Assembly: GCF_900091515.1 (NCBI RefSeq)
Contig: NZ_LT607410.1
Location: 6,262,001 to 6,326,000 of the forward strand
Length of the DNA stretch: 64,000 bases
Reading direction: 5' to 3'
Origin: Micromonospora purpureochromogenes
Lineage (GTDB): Bacteria > Actinomycetota > Actinomycetes > Mycobacteriales > Micromonosporaceae
In this document: one piece after another, positions 29,887-38,441 of the stretch
How positions within the stretch are numbered: the first letter of the stretch is position 1
How the letters are laid out: the number at the start of each line of letters is the position of its first letter
Notes under the pieces: generated by a model
Told to the model about the DNA's origin: nothing
What the model saw: only the letters and a program-made list of their open reading frames with translations
The model's database searches: none
Made by a program: the position numbers and the translations under genes

Positions 29887-30804
29887 TCAGCGGCGCAGGG
29901 CCGTGACCGTCTCCTTCAGCGCGCGGTCCAGCGGCGTCGCCTCGATGCCGAGGGTGGCGGTGGCGGCGGTGGAGTCCAGCAGATACGGCCGGTCGAACTG
30001 GTAGGCGGTCTCGCGCAGCTCCCGCGCGAGCGGGTTGGCCAGGCCACCGAGCCAGAGCACCGGGTAGGGCATCCGGGTCAGCTTCGGCGCGGGCGCGCCG
30101 ACCAGCGCCGCCGCGCGGGTGGCCAGCTCCCGCATGCCGGCGGCGGGCGCGCTGGGCACGTGCCAGGCCCGGCCCCAGGCCCGCGGGTCGGCAGCGGCGA
30201 CGACGAGGGTACGGGCGACGTCCGGGATGTACGTCCAGGTGTGCGGGGCGTCCCAGTCGACCGGGAGGAAGACCCGCCGCCCGTCGAGCACCCGGGGCAG
30301 CACCAGCATCGGCAGGGACGTGCCGCCGGCGCCGAGATAGTCGGAACCGCGCACCTCGGTGACCCGGGCCCGGCCGGCCCGGTGGGCGGCGAGCGCCTCC
30401 TCCCACATCCGGTTGCGCACCCGGCCCTTGGTGCCGGTGGCGGCGAGCGGGGTCTGCTCGGTCATCGGGCCGTCGACCGGCCCGTACCCGTAGAGGTTGC
30501 CGACCGTGGCGAGCACGGCGCCGGTCCGCTCGGCGGCGGTGAGCAGCGCGCCGGCCAGCGGCGGCCAGTCCGTCGGCCACCGGTGGTACGCCGGGTTCGC
30601 GCAGTTGTACAGCGCGTCCGCGCCCTCGGTCAGCGCGGTGAGCCGGTCGGCGTCGGCGGCGTCGGCGGCCACCCGCTCGACGGCGGGGTGCTCCGGCCCG
30701 CTCCCCCGGCGGGTGACCACCCGGACCCGCTCACCCCGCTCGGCGAGGAGACGGGCGGTGGCCGTGCCGACCGGACCGGAGCCGACGATCACGTGCAGCG
30801 ACAT
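29887..30804 (-). CDS. NAD(P)-dependent epimerase/reductase (extended SDR-like)
   Basis: A 305-residue Rossmann protein. MSLHVIVGSGPVGTATARLLAERG is the dinucleotide motif (GxGxxG) at the very N-terminus; NLYGYGPVDGPMTE is in the place of the YxxxK region of extended SDRs, and HTWTYIPDVARTLVVAA is a common late motif. ATG at 30804 follows AAAGG. It is divergent from a TetR-type gene with two palindromes between them, so it is the likely target of that repressor. The substrate is unknown. Confidence 0.87.
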   Translation of the reverse strand: MSLHVIVGSGPVGTATARLLAERGERVRVVTRRGSGPEHPAVERVAADAADADRLTALTEGADALYNCANPAYHRWPTDWPPLAGALLTAAERTGAVLATVGNLYGYGPVDGPMTEQTPLAATGTKGRVRNRMWEEALAAHRAGRARVTEVRGSDYLGAGGTSLPMLVLPRVLDGRRVFLPVDWDAPHTWTYIPDVARTLVVAAADPRAWGRAWHVPSAPAAGMRELATRAAALVGAPAPKLTRMPYPVLWLGGLANPLARELRETAYQFDRPYLLDSTAATATLGIEATPLDRALKETVTALRR

Positions 30805-30835
30805 GGGAACGCCTTTCGAAGCGGGGATACGAACC

Positions 30836-30850
30836 GAGAGCACCGCTCTC
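30836..30850. promoter_or_regulatory. Palindromic operator 1
   Basis: GAGAGCACCGCTCTC, a 15-base palindrome with 6-base arms, 32 bases before the epimerase start. Shares AGAGC/GCTCT arms with operator 2. Confidence 0.65.
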
Positions 30851-30892
30851 ACTTGCCGACACCAGCATGACCGCCCGCCCACCGGTCCGTCA

Positions 30893-30905
30893 AGAGCAGT
30901 GCTCT
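30893..30905. promoter_or_regulatory. Palindromic operator 2
   Basis: AGAGCAGTGCTCT, a 13-base palindrome lying just before the -35 box of the TetR gene. Probably bound by that TetR protein for autorepression. Confidence 0.65.
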
Positions 30906-30910
30906 CTTTT

Positions 30911-30939
30911 TTGATTGCCGCTCCGATCCGTGGCAGAGT
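30911..30939 (+). promoter_or_regulatory. Promoter of the TetR gene
   Basis: TTGATT (30911-30916), 17 bases, CAGAGT (30934-30939), then six bases to the ATG: a well spaced sigma-70-type promoter giving a leaderless mRNA. Confidence 0.6.
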
Positions 30940-30945
30940 GGAGCC

Positions 30946-31635
30946 ATGCCCGCTTCCTCGATCCGCGCCCGCGTCCGCGCCGAGATGCTCGACGAGATCA
31001 AGGCGGTGGCCCGCCGCCACCTCGCCACCGACGGCGCCAACCTCTCGCTGCGGGCGGTCGCCCGGGACATGGGGATGGTCTCCTCCGCCATCTACCGCTA
31101 CTTCCCGAGCCGCGACGACCTGCTCACCGCGCTGATCCTGGAGGCGTACGACGCGCTCGGCGACGCGGTGGAGTCGGCCGACGCCGGCGCCGACCGCCAC
31201 GACCTGCGCGGTCGCTGGCACGCGGTGTGCCGCGCGGCCCGGGACTGGGCGCTCGCCCACCCCGCCGAGTACGCCCTGCTCTACGGCAGCCCGGTGCCCG
31301 GGTACGCCGCACCCGACGACACCGTCCTGCCGGCCCAGCGCCCGCCGGTGACCCTGGTCGGCATCCTGGCCGACGGGCTGGGCGACGGGCGGCTGGCCGC
31401 TCCCGACGACGACCTGCCCGAACCGCTCCGCGCCGATCTGGCCGAGATCGCCGCCGGGCTCTTCCCCGGCCTGCCGGAGTCACTGCTGGCCCGGGGCATG
31501 GCCGGCTGGACACAGCTGTTCGGGCTGATCAGCTTCGACCTGTTCGGCCGGCTGAACCGGACGATCCCGCACCGGGACGCGTACTTCGACCACCAGACCG
31601 GGCTGATGGCCGACCTCATCGGCCTGCCCCGCTGA
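30946..31635 (+). CDS. TetR-family transcriptional regulator
   Basis: A 229-residue repressor. The N-terminal helix-turn-helix is clear (EIKAVARRHLATDGANLSLRAVARDMGMVSSAIYRYFPSRDDLLTALILEAYDALGDAV). The C-terminal half with RWHAVCRAARDWALAHPAEYALLYGSPVPGY is the WHG-type ligand domain (TetR_C_13). It is divergent from the epimerase gene and has a palindrome just upstream of its own promoter and another near the epimerase gene, so it probably controls both. The inducer is unknown. ATG at 30946 appears leaderless. Confidence 0.93.
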   Translation: MPASSIRARVRAEMLDEIKAVARRHLATDGANLSLRAVARDMGMVSSAIYRYFPSRDDLLTALILEAYDALGDAVESADAGADRHDLRGRWHAVCRAARDWALAHPAEYALLYGSPVPGYAAPDDTVLPAQRPPVTLVGILADGLGDGRLAAPDDDLPEPLRADLAEIAAGLFPGLPESLLARGMAGWTQLFGLISFDLFGRLNRTIPHRDAYFDHQTGLMADLIGLPR

Positions 31636-31642
31636 CGCCGAA

Positions 31643-32611
31643 TCAGCCGGCGTCGGAGGAGTGGCCCGGGAACAGGTGCGCGCTCGGGTCGATGGCCACG
31701 GCGGCGTTGTTGACCGCGGTGGCCGCCTCGCCGAAGCCGGTGGCGATCAGCCGCACCTTGCCCGGGTACTCCGTGATGTCCCCGGCGGCGAAGACGCTCG
31801 GCAGGTTGGTCGCCATCGCGCTGTCCACCACGATGTGCCGGCGGTCCAGCCGCAGCCCCCACTCGGCCAGCGGTCCGAGGTCGGCGGTGAAGCCCAGCGC
31901 CGCCACCACCGTGTCGACCGGCAGCGTCTCCGCGTCGCCGCCGCGCACGGTGATCTCGGCGGCGGTCACCGTCGCGTCCCCGTGCAGCCCGGTCAGCTCG
32001 GCGTTGACGATCACCCGCACCGGCAGGGCCAGCACCCGGGAGACCGTCGACGCGTGCGCCCGGAACTTCTCCCGCCGGTGCACCAGCGTCACCGAGCGGG
32101 CCAGCGGTTGCAGGGTCAACGCCCAGTCGAAGGCCGAGTCGCCGCCGCCGACGATCAGCACGTCCCGGTCGGCCAGCGCCGTGGGCTCGGGTACGAAGTA
32201 GACGATTCCGCCGCCCACGAAGCTCTCCGCCACCGGCAGCGGGCGCGGGGTGAAACTGCCCAGCCCACCGGTGATCACCACCGCGCCGCAGCGCAGCTGG
32301 TCACCGCCGGCGAGCCCGAGCACCGGCCGGCCGTCGACGTGGGCGAGCTTCTCGGCCCGGGTGCCGAGCAGGTACTCCGGGTGGAACGGTGCGGCCTGGG
32401 CGACCAGATTCGCCACCAGGTCCCGTCCCTTGACGGCGGGGAAGCCGGCGACGTCCAGGATCAGCTTCTCCGGGTACATCGCGGTGATCTGCCCGCCCGG
32501 CTCGGGCAGCGCGTCGACGACCGCCACGGACAGCCCGCGGAACCCGGCGTAGTACGCGGCGAACAGGCCCGTCGGACCGGCCCCGATCACCGCGACATCG
32601 ACCTCGCGCAT
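31643..32611 (-). CDS. Thioredoxin-reductase-like ferredoxin/flavodoxin-NADP reductase
   Basis: A 322-residue FAD/NAD(P) protein. FAD motif VAVIGAGPTGLFAAYYAGFRGLSVAVVDALPEPGGQ at the start, NADP motif VLIVGGGDSAFDWALTL with HRREKFRAH, and the closing NLPSVFAAGDITEYPGKVRLIATGFGEAATAVNNAA. It lacks the redox-active CxxC of thioredoxin reductases, which points to the YumC-type ferredoxin-NADP reductase group. ATG at 32611 was chosen because the FAD motif begins there; an earlier start at 32686 is possible. Its gene ends eight bases after the convergent TetR gene. Confidence 0.9.
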   Translation of the reverse strand: MREVDVAVIGAGPTGLFAAYYAGFRGLSVAVVDALPEPGGQITAMYPEKLILDVAGFPAVKGRDLVANLVAQAAPFHPEYLLGTRAEKLAHVDGRPVLGLAGGDQLRCGAVVITGGLGSFTPRPLPVAESFVGGGIVYFVPEPTALADRDVLIVGGGDSAFDWALTLQPLARSVTLVHRREKFRAHASTVSRVLALPVRVIVNAELTGLHGDATVTAAEITVRGGDAETLPVDTVVAALGFTADLGPLAEWGLRLDRRHIVVDSAMATNLPSVFAAGDITEYPGKVRLIATGFGEAATAVNNAAVAIDPSAHLFPGHSSDAG

Positions 32612-32719
32612 GGGCGTACCGTCGCTTTCCGCTGGCGGATCAACGCGTGCTGATCCGACGGTAGGCGCGCCGCACCGGCCGGGCAAGCATGTCCCGATCT
32701 CCGGCGGCGTCGCGGCGGC

Positions 32720-33373
32720 TCAGGGCATCGTCAGGGTCGACTCCGAGTGGTACGGCCCGCCGGACTCGGGCCGGCGGCGCCGGAACAGGATCGCCGCGAC
32801 CACCCCGCCGAGCAACCCGAACAGGTGCCCCTGCCAGGAGATCCGCTCGTCGGTAGGAAGGATGCCGAGCAGCTGCCAGCCGTAGAGCAGGCCGACCAGC
32901 AGCACCACCGCCAGGTTCCACCAGCTCCGTTCCACCAGGCCCCGGGTCAGCAGGATGCCGAGGTAGCCGAAGATCACCCCGCTGGCGCCGACGACCACCG
33001 AGTTCGGCGCGCCGGTGAACCAGACGCCGAGCCCGCTGACCAGCACGATGATCAGAGTGGACCAGAGGAAGCGTCGGGTGCCGGCGGCGAGCACGAAGGT
33101 GCCGAGCAGGATCAGCGGGATGCTGTTGCTGTACAGGTGCTCGAAGCCGTGGTGCAGGAACGGCGAGAAGAAGACCCCGTCCAGGCCCTGGATGCGATGC
33201 GGGATGATCCCCGCCGCCACGTCGAGGCCGAAGTCGAGCCCCTGGTCGAGGGCCTCGATGAGGAAGAGGAACGGCACGACCGCGCACATGGCGACGAAGG
33301 CCCGGCCGAGGGAGGCGTAGAAGGCGTCGGTGCCGAACCGGGCCGGGTCGCCGCCCGGAGGGTGCAGGGTCAC
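32720..33373 (-). CDS. Rhomboid family intramembrane serine protease
   Basis: A 217-residue polytopic membrane protease. The catalytic dyad is Ser131 in VVGASGVIFGYLG and His183 in WQGHLFGLLGG; the HGFEHLYSN loop provides the usual His and Asn near the oxyanion. About six hydrophobic segments. GTG at 33373 was chosen because the residues before it are Pro/Arg-rich and overlap the terminator region; the frame remains open to 33436. Substrates are unknown. Confidence 0.9.
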   Translation of the reverse strand: MTLHPPGGDPARFGTDAFYASLGRAFVAMCAVVPFLFLIEALDQGLDFGLDVAAGIIPHRIQGLDGVFFSPFLHHGFEHLYSNSIPLILLGTFVLAAGTRRFLWSTLIIVLVSGLGVWFTGAPNSVVVGASGVIFGYLGILLTRGLVERSWWNLAVVLLVGLLYGWQLLGILPTDERISWQGHLFGLLGGVVAAILFRRRRPESGGPYHSESTLTMP

Positions 33374-33438
33374 CCTGACAGGGGTATCAGCATTCGTGGC
33401 CGGCCGCCACCTGGGCGGCGGGCCGGCCCGGAGCACGA

Positions 33439-33478
33439 CGAGGGCGGGGCGGGTGGTCGCCCACCCGCCCCGCCCTCG
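33439..33478 (-). terminator. Terminator of the transglycosylase-like gene
   Basis: Perfect 18-bp stem (CGAGGGCGGGGCGGGTGG and complement) with a TCGC loop, ten bases after the minus-strand stop at 33489. Confidence 0.85.
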
Positions 33479-33488
33479 ATCGCCACGA

Positions 33489-34178
33489 TCAGTACCAGCC
33501 GACGCTCTGGCTGTGCGCCCAGGCGCCGCAGGGGTCGTCGTACCGGCCCTCGATGTAGCCCAGGCCCCACTTGATCTGGGTGGCCGGGTTGGTCTGCCAG
33601 TCGTCGGCGACCGTGCCCATCTTGCTGCCCGGCAGGGCCTGCGGGATGCCGTACGCCCCGGAGGAGGGGTTGCTGGCCTTGTGGTTCCAGCCGCTCTCCT
33701 TGGTCCAGAGCTTGTCCAGGCACGGCATCTGGTCGATCTTGAAGCCGGCGTCGAGCAGCAGCGCGCAGCCGATCTCGCGGTTGCCGCTGTACTCGTTGCA
33801 GGACGCGGGGATCGGGCCGGCGAACGGCTGGGTCTTGGCCTCGGCCTCCTTGGCCGCCGCCTCCCGCGCCTTCTTCCGGGACGCCGCGGCGGCCTCGGCC
33901 TCGCGGGCCCGCTCAGCGGCCTCCTTGGCGGCCGCGGCAGCCCGCAGCTTCGCCTGGTACTCGGCGGCCCGCTGCTTGGCGGAGCTGCGCTGGTGGTCGG
34001 CCTGCCGCTCGCGCTGGTAGTCGTACTCGGCCTGGTCGACCTCGAGGCCGACCTGCGCGGTCAGGCCCTGTTGCTGGGTTTCCCGGTCTTCGCCCAGATA
34101 GAAGCCGCCGGCAACGCCCACGGAGAGCAGTGCGACGGCGGCCGTACGGGCGCCGAACCGGCTCCACAGCCGACTCAC
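33489..34178 (-). CDS. Secreted transglycosylase-like (SLT/Apf C-terminal) protein
   Basis: A 229-residue exported protein. An N-terminal signal or anchor (VSRLWSRFGARTAAVALLSVGVAGGFYLG), then a long Ala/Glu/Lys-rich coiled coil (about residues 45-125), then a compact C-terminal domain: LDKLWTKESGWNHKASNPSSGAYGIPQALPGSKM...DDWQTNPATQIKWGLGYIEGRYDDPCGAWAHSQSVGWY. That is the lysozyme-like domain seen in Apf/Rpf-like actinobacterial muralytic proteins, with the catalytic Glu in KESGWN. GTG at 34178 follows AAGGGA. It has a strong terminator and a 280-base leader region with a Crp-like site. Confidence 0.9.
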   Translation of the reverse strand: MSRLWSRFGARTAAVALLSVGVAGGFYLGEDRETQQQGLTAQVGLEVDQAEYDYQRERQADHQRSSAKQRAAEYQAKLRAAAAAKEAAERAREAEAAAASRKKAREAAAKEAEAKTQPFAGPIPASCNEYSGNREIGCALLLDAGFKIDQMPCLDKLWTKESGWNHKASNPSSGAYGIPQALPGSKMGTVADDWQTNPATQIKWGLGYIEGRYDDPCGAWAHSQSVGWY

Positions 34179-34404
34179 GAAGTGGTCCCTTCGTCGGGGG
34201 CAAGGACGCGGCGCGGGCCGGCCGTCTCCGGACGCGGTCGTGCCGCGAGCGCCCCGACCGGAGCCGGTCGCATCCGACGCACCGACCCTCGCCGGGGCTC
34301 GTCCTGGGGTGGGACGAACGATACTCGACGATCTTGTCGGGGCGCGGGCGCTCGTTGGACACCATCGCGCACAGTGAGACTGATGGGAAACCAACAGACC
34401 CATT

Positions 34405-34420
34405 TGTGACCTGCGCCACA
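34405..34420. promoter_or_regulatory. Possible Crp-type binding site
   Basis: TGTGACCTGCGCCACA, close to the TGTGA-N6-TCACA consensus with one mismatch in the right half. It lies about 230 bases upstream of the transglycosylase-like gene. Crp control of muralytic rpf genes is known in mycobacteria. Confidence 0.4.
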
Positions 34421-34464
34421 AGGTGAATGTGGACGGAAGTGGGCGCAACGGACGCCCAAGGCGA

Positions 34465-35880
34465 CTACTGCGGGATGTCCTCCAACAGATCAGTCACCAT
34501 CGCGGCGATCGGCGACCGTTCCGAACGGCTCAGCGTGACGTGCGCGAAGAGCGGGTGACCCTTCAGCGCCTCGATCACCGCCGTCACGCCGTCGTGCCGG
34601 CCCACCCGCAGGTTGTCCCGCTGGGCGACGTCGTGGGTGAGCACCACCCGGGACCCCTGACCGATCCGGGACAGCACGGTGAGCAGCACGCCTCGCTCCA
34701 GCGACTGCGCCTCGTCGACGATCACGAAGGCGTCGTGCAGGCTCCGGCCCCGGATGTGGGTCAGCGGCAGGACCTCCAGGATTCCCCGCGAGGTGACCTC
34801 CTCCAGCACGTTCTCGTGCACCACCGCGCCGAGAGTGTCGAAGACCGCCTGCGCCCAGGGCGACATCTTCTCCGACTCCGAGCCGGGCAGGTAGCCCAGT
34901 TCCTGGCCGCCGACGGCGTACAGCGGGCGGAAGACGATCACCTTCTTGTGCCGGCGGCGTTCCATCACCGCCTCCAGACCGGCGCAGAGCGCCAGCGCGG
35001 ACTTGCCGGTGCCGGCCCGCCCGCCCATCGAGACGATGCCGATCGATTCGTCCAGCAGCAGGTCCAGCGCGACGCGCTGCTCGGCCGAGCGACCGTGCAG
35101 GCCGAACGCCTCCCGGTCGCCCCGCACCAGCCGGACGGTCTTGTCGGGCAGCACCCGGCCCAGGGCCGAGCCGCGGGCCGAGTGCAGCACCAGGCCGGTG
35201 TGGCAGGGCAGGCCCGCCGCGGCGTCCAGGTCCAGGGTCTCACCGGCGTAGAGCCGGCCGATCTCCTCCTCGCCCAGCTCCAGCTCGGCCATGCCCGTCC
35301 AGGTGGGATCGCTGGCCTGGCCGTGCCGGTACTCGTCGGCCCGCAGCCCGACCGAGGCGGCCTTGACCCGCAGCGGCATGTCCTTGCTGACCAGGGTCAC
35401 CTCCCGGCCCTCGGCGGCCAGGTTCAACGCCACGGAGAGGATCCGGGCGTCGTTGGACTCGGTGCGGAAGCCCGGCGGCAGCACGCCGTCGTCCGAGTGG
35501 TTGAGCTCCACCCGCAGCGTGCCGCCGGCGTCGTTGGCGGGCACCGGACGGTCCAGCCGCCCGTGCCGCACCCGCAGCTCGTCCAGCATCCGCAGGGACT
35601 GCCGGGCGAACCAGCCCAGCTCGGGGTGGTGGCGCTTGCCCTCCAGTTCGGAGATGACCACCAGGGGCAGGACCACCTCGTGCTCGGCGAAGCGGTGGAA
35701 CGCCGCCGGGTCGGACAGGAGCACCGAGGTGTCCAGGACGAATGCCTGGCCGGCTGGTCGGGGCTCCTCGGTGCCGGCCGGGACGGCGGCCGTCGTGCGG
35801 CGGCTCCGGGTGGCTCGGCGGGTCGTGGCAGTCGCGGCCGGGGTCTGGTCGGCACCGGCGGGCGTACGGCGAGTCGTCAC
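34465..35880 (-). CDS. PIN-PhoH family ATPase
   Basis: A 471-residue protein joining an N-terminal PIN RNase domain ([40 protein letters not shown]) to a C-terminal PhoH helicase-like ATPase (Walker [13 protein letters not shown], Walker [25 protein letters not shown]). PhoH2-type proteins of this design are RNA helicase-RNases. GTG at 35880 was chosen because GGAG lies seven bases before it; an upstream GTG at 35904 would add eight residues. Confidence 0.92.
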   Translation of the reverse strand: MTTRRTPAGADQTPAATATTRRATRSRRTTAAVPAGTEEPRPAGQAFVLDTSVLLSDPAAFHRFAEHEVVLPLVVISELEGKRHHPELGWFARQSLRMLDELRVRHGRLDRPVPANDAGGTLRVELNHSDDGVLPPGFRTESNDARILSVALNLAAEGREVTLVSKDMPLRVKAASVGLRADEYRHGQASDPTWTGMAELELGEEEIGRLYAGETLDLDAAAGLPCHTGLVLHSARGSALGRVLPDKTVRLVRGDREAFGLHGRSAEQRVALDLLLDESIGIVSMGGRAGTGKSALALCAGLEAVMERRRHKKVIVFRPLYAVGGQELGYLPGSESEKMSPWAQAVFDTLGAVVHENVLEEVTSRGILEVLPLTHIRGRSLHDAFVIVDEAQSLERGVLLTVLSRIGQGSRVVLTHDVAQRDNLRVGRHDGVTAVIEALKGHPLFAHVTLSRSERSPIAAMVTDLLEDIPQ

Positions 35881-36228
35881 AGGCCTGCTCCGACGGATGG
35901 GCACCCGCCACCCGTGTTCCGCCTCCTCCGGTGCCCGGGGACACGGGGTCGGATGCGGAACCCCGTGCGCGAGGTCGCAGTTCCGGGCGGACCGGCTGGC
36001 CCGGGAGAACCCCGTGCCATGCCTAGACGCTAGCGGCGCCGGGCCACCTCGGCTAGAGGCGGAGATGGATCTCCCTCGACCGGGAGGTGAACGCCGGCGG
36101 CGGACCGGCCGGGATGCATGCCCCCTGCGCGCATCCCGGCCGGTGGGGCCACCGTCACCGGTCTGACGTGGCCCCGACGGTGCGTGCCCGCCGCGGACGA
36201 CGCACCGGGTCGGTGCCGGCGTGGGTCG
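35881..36228. other. Intergenic region between phoH-like gene and small membrane gene
   Basis: No gene seen in about 350 bases. It holds one clear hairpin (36105-36143) that probably ends the minus-strand gene at 36229, and the promoter region of the phoH-like gene. Confidence 0.5.
36105..36143 (-). terminator. Hairpin after the 36229 gene
   Basis: Perfect 13-bp stem (CCGGCCGGGATGC and complement) with a 13-base loop, 86 bases after the stop of the minus-strand gene. Confidence 0.55.
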
Positions 36229-36582
36229 TCAGCCCTGCCGCCGGACGAGGGTCCCGGTCGGGTGCCGGCCGGTGACCGGCGGGACCGGGGCGGTGAACGA
36301 GGAGCCGGTGTACGTGGTGCCCTGCCGGGCGACCGCGGTGCTGGTGACCGTCGCGGTGGTCACCACCGGTGGCCCGCTCACCGGCCCGGCCAGGGCCGAG
36401 GCGATCGCGGCCTGGGCGTCGCGGCGTCGCCGGTTCCACGCCCCCCGGTCGCCGTCGAAGTAGCCCTGCCGGTAGCCGAAGCGATAGCCGATCCGGTAGC
36501 TGAGCTGGCCGTGCAGCCGGCCCGCCGCGTAACTGGTGGCACCGAGGACGAGGACGAGGAAGACCGCGAGGAACGGGCTCAT
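36229..36582 (-). CDS. Small membrane protein of unknown function
   Basis: 117 residues. One N-terminal membrane helix (FLAVFLVLVLGATSYAAGRLHG), a Tyr/Gly/Arg-rich segment (YRIGYRFGYRQGYFDGDRGAWNRRRRD) and a Thr/Val/Pro-rich tail. I do not recognise a family. It follows the 36614 gene by 31 bases, so the two are likely one operon. Confidence 0.6.
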   Translation of the reverse strand: MSPFLAVFLVLVLGATSYAAGRLHGQLSYRIGYRFGYRQGYFDGDRGAWNRRRRDAQAAIASALAGPVSGPPVVTTATVTSTAVARQGTTYTGSSFTAPVPPVTGRHPTGTLVRRQG

Positions 36583-36613
36583 CCGGCGGCTCCGCCGCGC
36601 CGCGCCCGCCCGG

Positions 36614-36958
36614 TCACCGGTCCTCCGGCTCGATCGTGGTGGGGTCGACGACCAGGAGTCGCTCCAGGTCGTCGGTGCTGACCTCCTCCACCAGCTCGAC
36701 GCTGATCCGGCACCCGTCCAGAACGATCTCGGCGACCGAGGAGCGGCGGATGTCGCCGCCGGCGTCGTAGACCCGGACGCTCAGCTCCGGACAACCGAGA
36801 TGGGTACGCCAGGCGTCCCACTCGCCCCGGTCCCCCACGCTCAGGGACAGGTAGCGGCACCCTCGGGCGAGGTAGAGGCGCCAGGGTGCGCTCAGTCCCG
36901 CGGCCACCCCCTCCGCGATCAGGCCGAAGGCCTGGGCGCGGGTCGCGAGCTCGGTCAC
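36614..36958 (-). CDS. Conserved hypothetical protein
   Basis: 114 residues, soluble, no signal peptide: MTELATRAQAFGLIAEGVAAGLSAPWRLYLARGCRYLSLSVGDRGEWDAWRTHLG...VSTDDLERLLVVDP. The balanced composition and a purine-rich GAGGGGGG before the GTG start support a real gene. It is divergent from the interrupted XRE regulator across 264 bases, so it may be linked in function. No family recognised. Confidence 0.65.
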   Translation of the reverse strand: MTELATRAQAFGLIAEGVAAGLSAPWRLYLARGCRYLSLSVGDRGEWDAWRTHLGCPELSVRVYDAGGDIRRSSVAEIVLDGCRISVELVEEVSTDDLERLLVVDPTTIEPEDR

Positions 36959-36980
36959 CGCACCCCCCTCGCGCCGGGGG

Positions 36981-37172
36981 CGTGACGCATGTGAGCACTA
37001 ATCGTCTCATGCACGTGACACACCGTAGATTGTCCCACGAGCGTGACAGTATCAGCTTTTCGTCCGGTTACCGCCGCACCTACGTCCTTCTATTCTGCCC
37101 AGGTGACACCCCTCGGAAAGGCCCCTGGATCGTTAACACGCGCCCGGAAAGAGTCGTCCCGTTCGCGTGACA
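36981..37172. promoter_or_regulatory. Repeated GTGACA motifs in a divergent promoter region
   Basis: GTGAC(A/G) occurs at 36982, 37015, 37043, 37103 and 37167, all in the same direction, between the 36614 gene and the XRE-type regulator. They may be sites for that regulator. Confidence 0.35.
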
Positions 37173-37210
37173 CCCGTACGCCCGGACTCCCCACCACGGC
37201 CGTCCGGCCG

Positions 37211-37216
37211 TACCGT
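37211..37216 (+). promoter_or_regulatory. -10 box of the XRE regulator gene
   Basis: TACCGT, six bases before the GTG at 37223; leaderless pattern. Confidence 0.55.
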
Positions 37217-37594
37217 CACGGGGTGACCGAGACCGCCCCCGCCCGGAAGATCGCCTTCGCCACTTTCGTCCGCCGGGCGCTCGACGATGCCCGGGCGATG
37301 CGGGCCTGGACGGGCACCGAGGTCTCCCGCCGCACCGGCGTCTCCCGGCAGACCATCAACCGCTGGGTCCGCGGCGACTGGGCCAGCGACCCGGAGGTGG
37401 AGCGGGTGGTCGCCTTCTGCGAGGGGCTCGGGCTCAACCCCGCCGCCGCCTTCGCCGCGTTGGGCTGGGACCGGGCCGCCGCGCCCCGCACCGCGGCGAC
37501 GCCGCCCCCGATGGACCCGGACGTGGAGGCCCTGCTGCGCCGGCTGGTCGATCCCGCCGTCTCGGAGGCGGAGAAGTTCCACATTGAGCCATTT

Positions 37595-38377
37595 TCATCC
37601 TGCGTAGCGGTTTGCTTCGACGTGGTGCAAGACGAGGATGGCCTGCACGATTGCGGTGGCGCGGCGCGGGCAGCAGCGCAGCTTGGCCAGGATCTTCCAG
37701 GTCTTGAGCGTGGCAATGGCCCGTTCGCCGCGGGCTCGGATCCTCGCGTGCGCCCGGTTGACCGTCTTCTGCCGGCGCGACAGCTTCGGCCGGAAGCGGC
37801 GCCGCTTGAACGGCGTGCGCACGCTGCCCCGCGCGCCCTGGTAGCCCTTGTCGGCGAAGGTCATCACGTCCGCGCTGGTCAGCGCGTCGATGATGCCGTG
37901 GATGCGGGCGGCGGTGAGGTCGTGCGCCGAGCCCGGCAGTGCCGGTGAGGCCCAGACGAGCCGGCCGGCGGCATCGGCGATGACCTGCACGTTCACGCCA
38001 TGGCGCTTGTGCTTGCCGGAGTAGTACGGCTTTTGGTCTGCCACGCGGTCGATCGGAATCAACGTGCCGTCCAGGATCGCGTACGCCAGTTGCCGGATAC
38101 GCCGCATCGCCGTGGCCAGATCCTCGGCGACCGCTGCGAGCAGCACGATCGCTTCCTGTACGTAGCGCCAGGCGGTGGCGACGCCGACGGCGAACCCGGC
38201 GGCGAGCCGCGTGTAGGTGTCGCCGTTGCGCAGGTGGGCCAGGGCGAGCAGCGCCTGCCGGCCCGGATCGAGGCGCCGCCACCGGGATCGATGCTGGTTG
38301 CGGTGCTGGCGGATGAGGTCAGCGAGGTGGTTCAGGGTGCGGCTGGACAGCGAGATCGTGGAAGGGTAAGACAGCAC
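37595..38377 (-). CDS. IS5-family DDE transposase
   Basis: 260 residues from GTG 38377, which follows GGGAG by 8 bases; an ATG at 38401 would add eight residues but has no ribosome binding site. An N-terminal helix-turn-helix of the HTH_Tnp_4 type (QALLALAHLRNGDTYTRLAAGFAVGVATAWRYVQEA) precedes a DDE_Tnp_4 catalytic domain: first Asp in ILDGTLIPID, second in MTFADKGYQG, Glu in ARGERAIATLKTWKIL. There is no frameshift, so it may be active. Its translation start is enclosed in an unusual pair of inverted repeats. Confidence 0.92.
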   Translation of the reverse strand: MLSYPSTISLSSRTLNHLADLIRQHRNQHRSRWRRLDPGRQALLALAHLRNGDTYTRLAAGFAVGVATAWRYVQEAIVLLAAVAEDLATAMRRIRQLAYAILDGTLIPIDRVADQKPYYSGKHKRHGVNVQVIADAAGRLVWASPALPGSAHDLTAARIHGIIDALTSADVMTFADKGYQGARGSVRTPFKRRRFRPKLSRRQKTVNRAHARIRARGERAIATLKTWKILAKLRCCPRRATAIVQAILVLHHVEANRYAG

Positions 38378-38441
38378 GGGCGAGGCTCCCGGTCGGGGCA
38401 TCGGATCTTGGTCGACTGCTGTCTTACCTGGAGCCTCGCCC
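38365..38441 (-). repeat. Interleaved 12-bp inverted repeats over the transposase start
   Basis: Two perfect 12-base pairs in interlocked order: 38430-38441 with 38378-38389, and 38417-38428 with 38365-38376. In the mRNA the first pair covers the ribosome binding site and the second covers the first codons. Confidence 0.85.

Noticed and set aside
34179..34400. c-di-AMP (ydaO-type) riboswitch before the transglycosylase-like gene
   Set aside because: The leader length is suitable but I could not find the conserved core; not reported as a feature.
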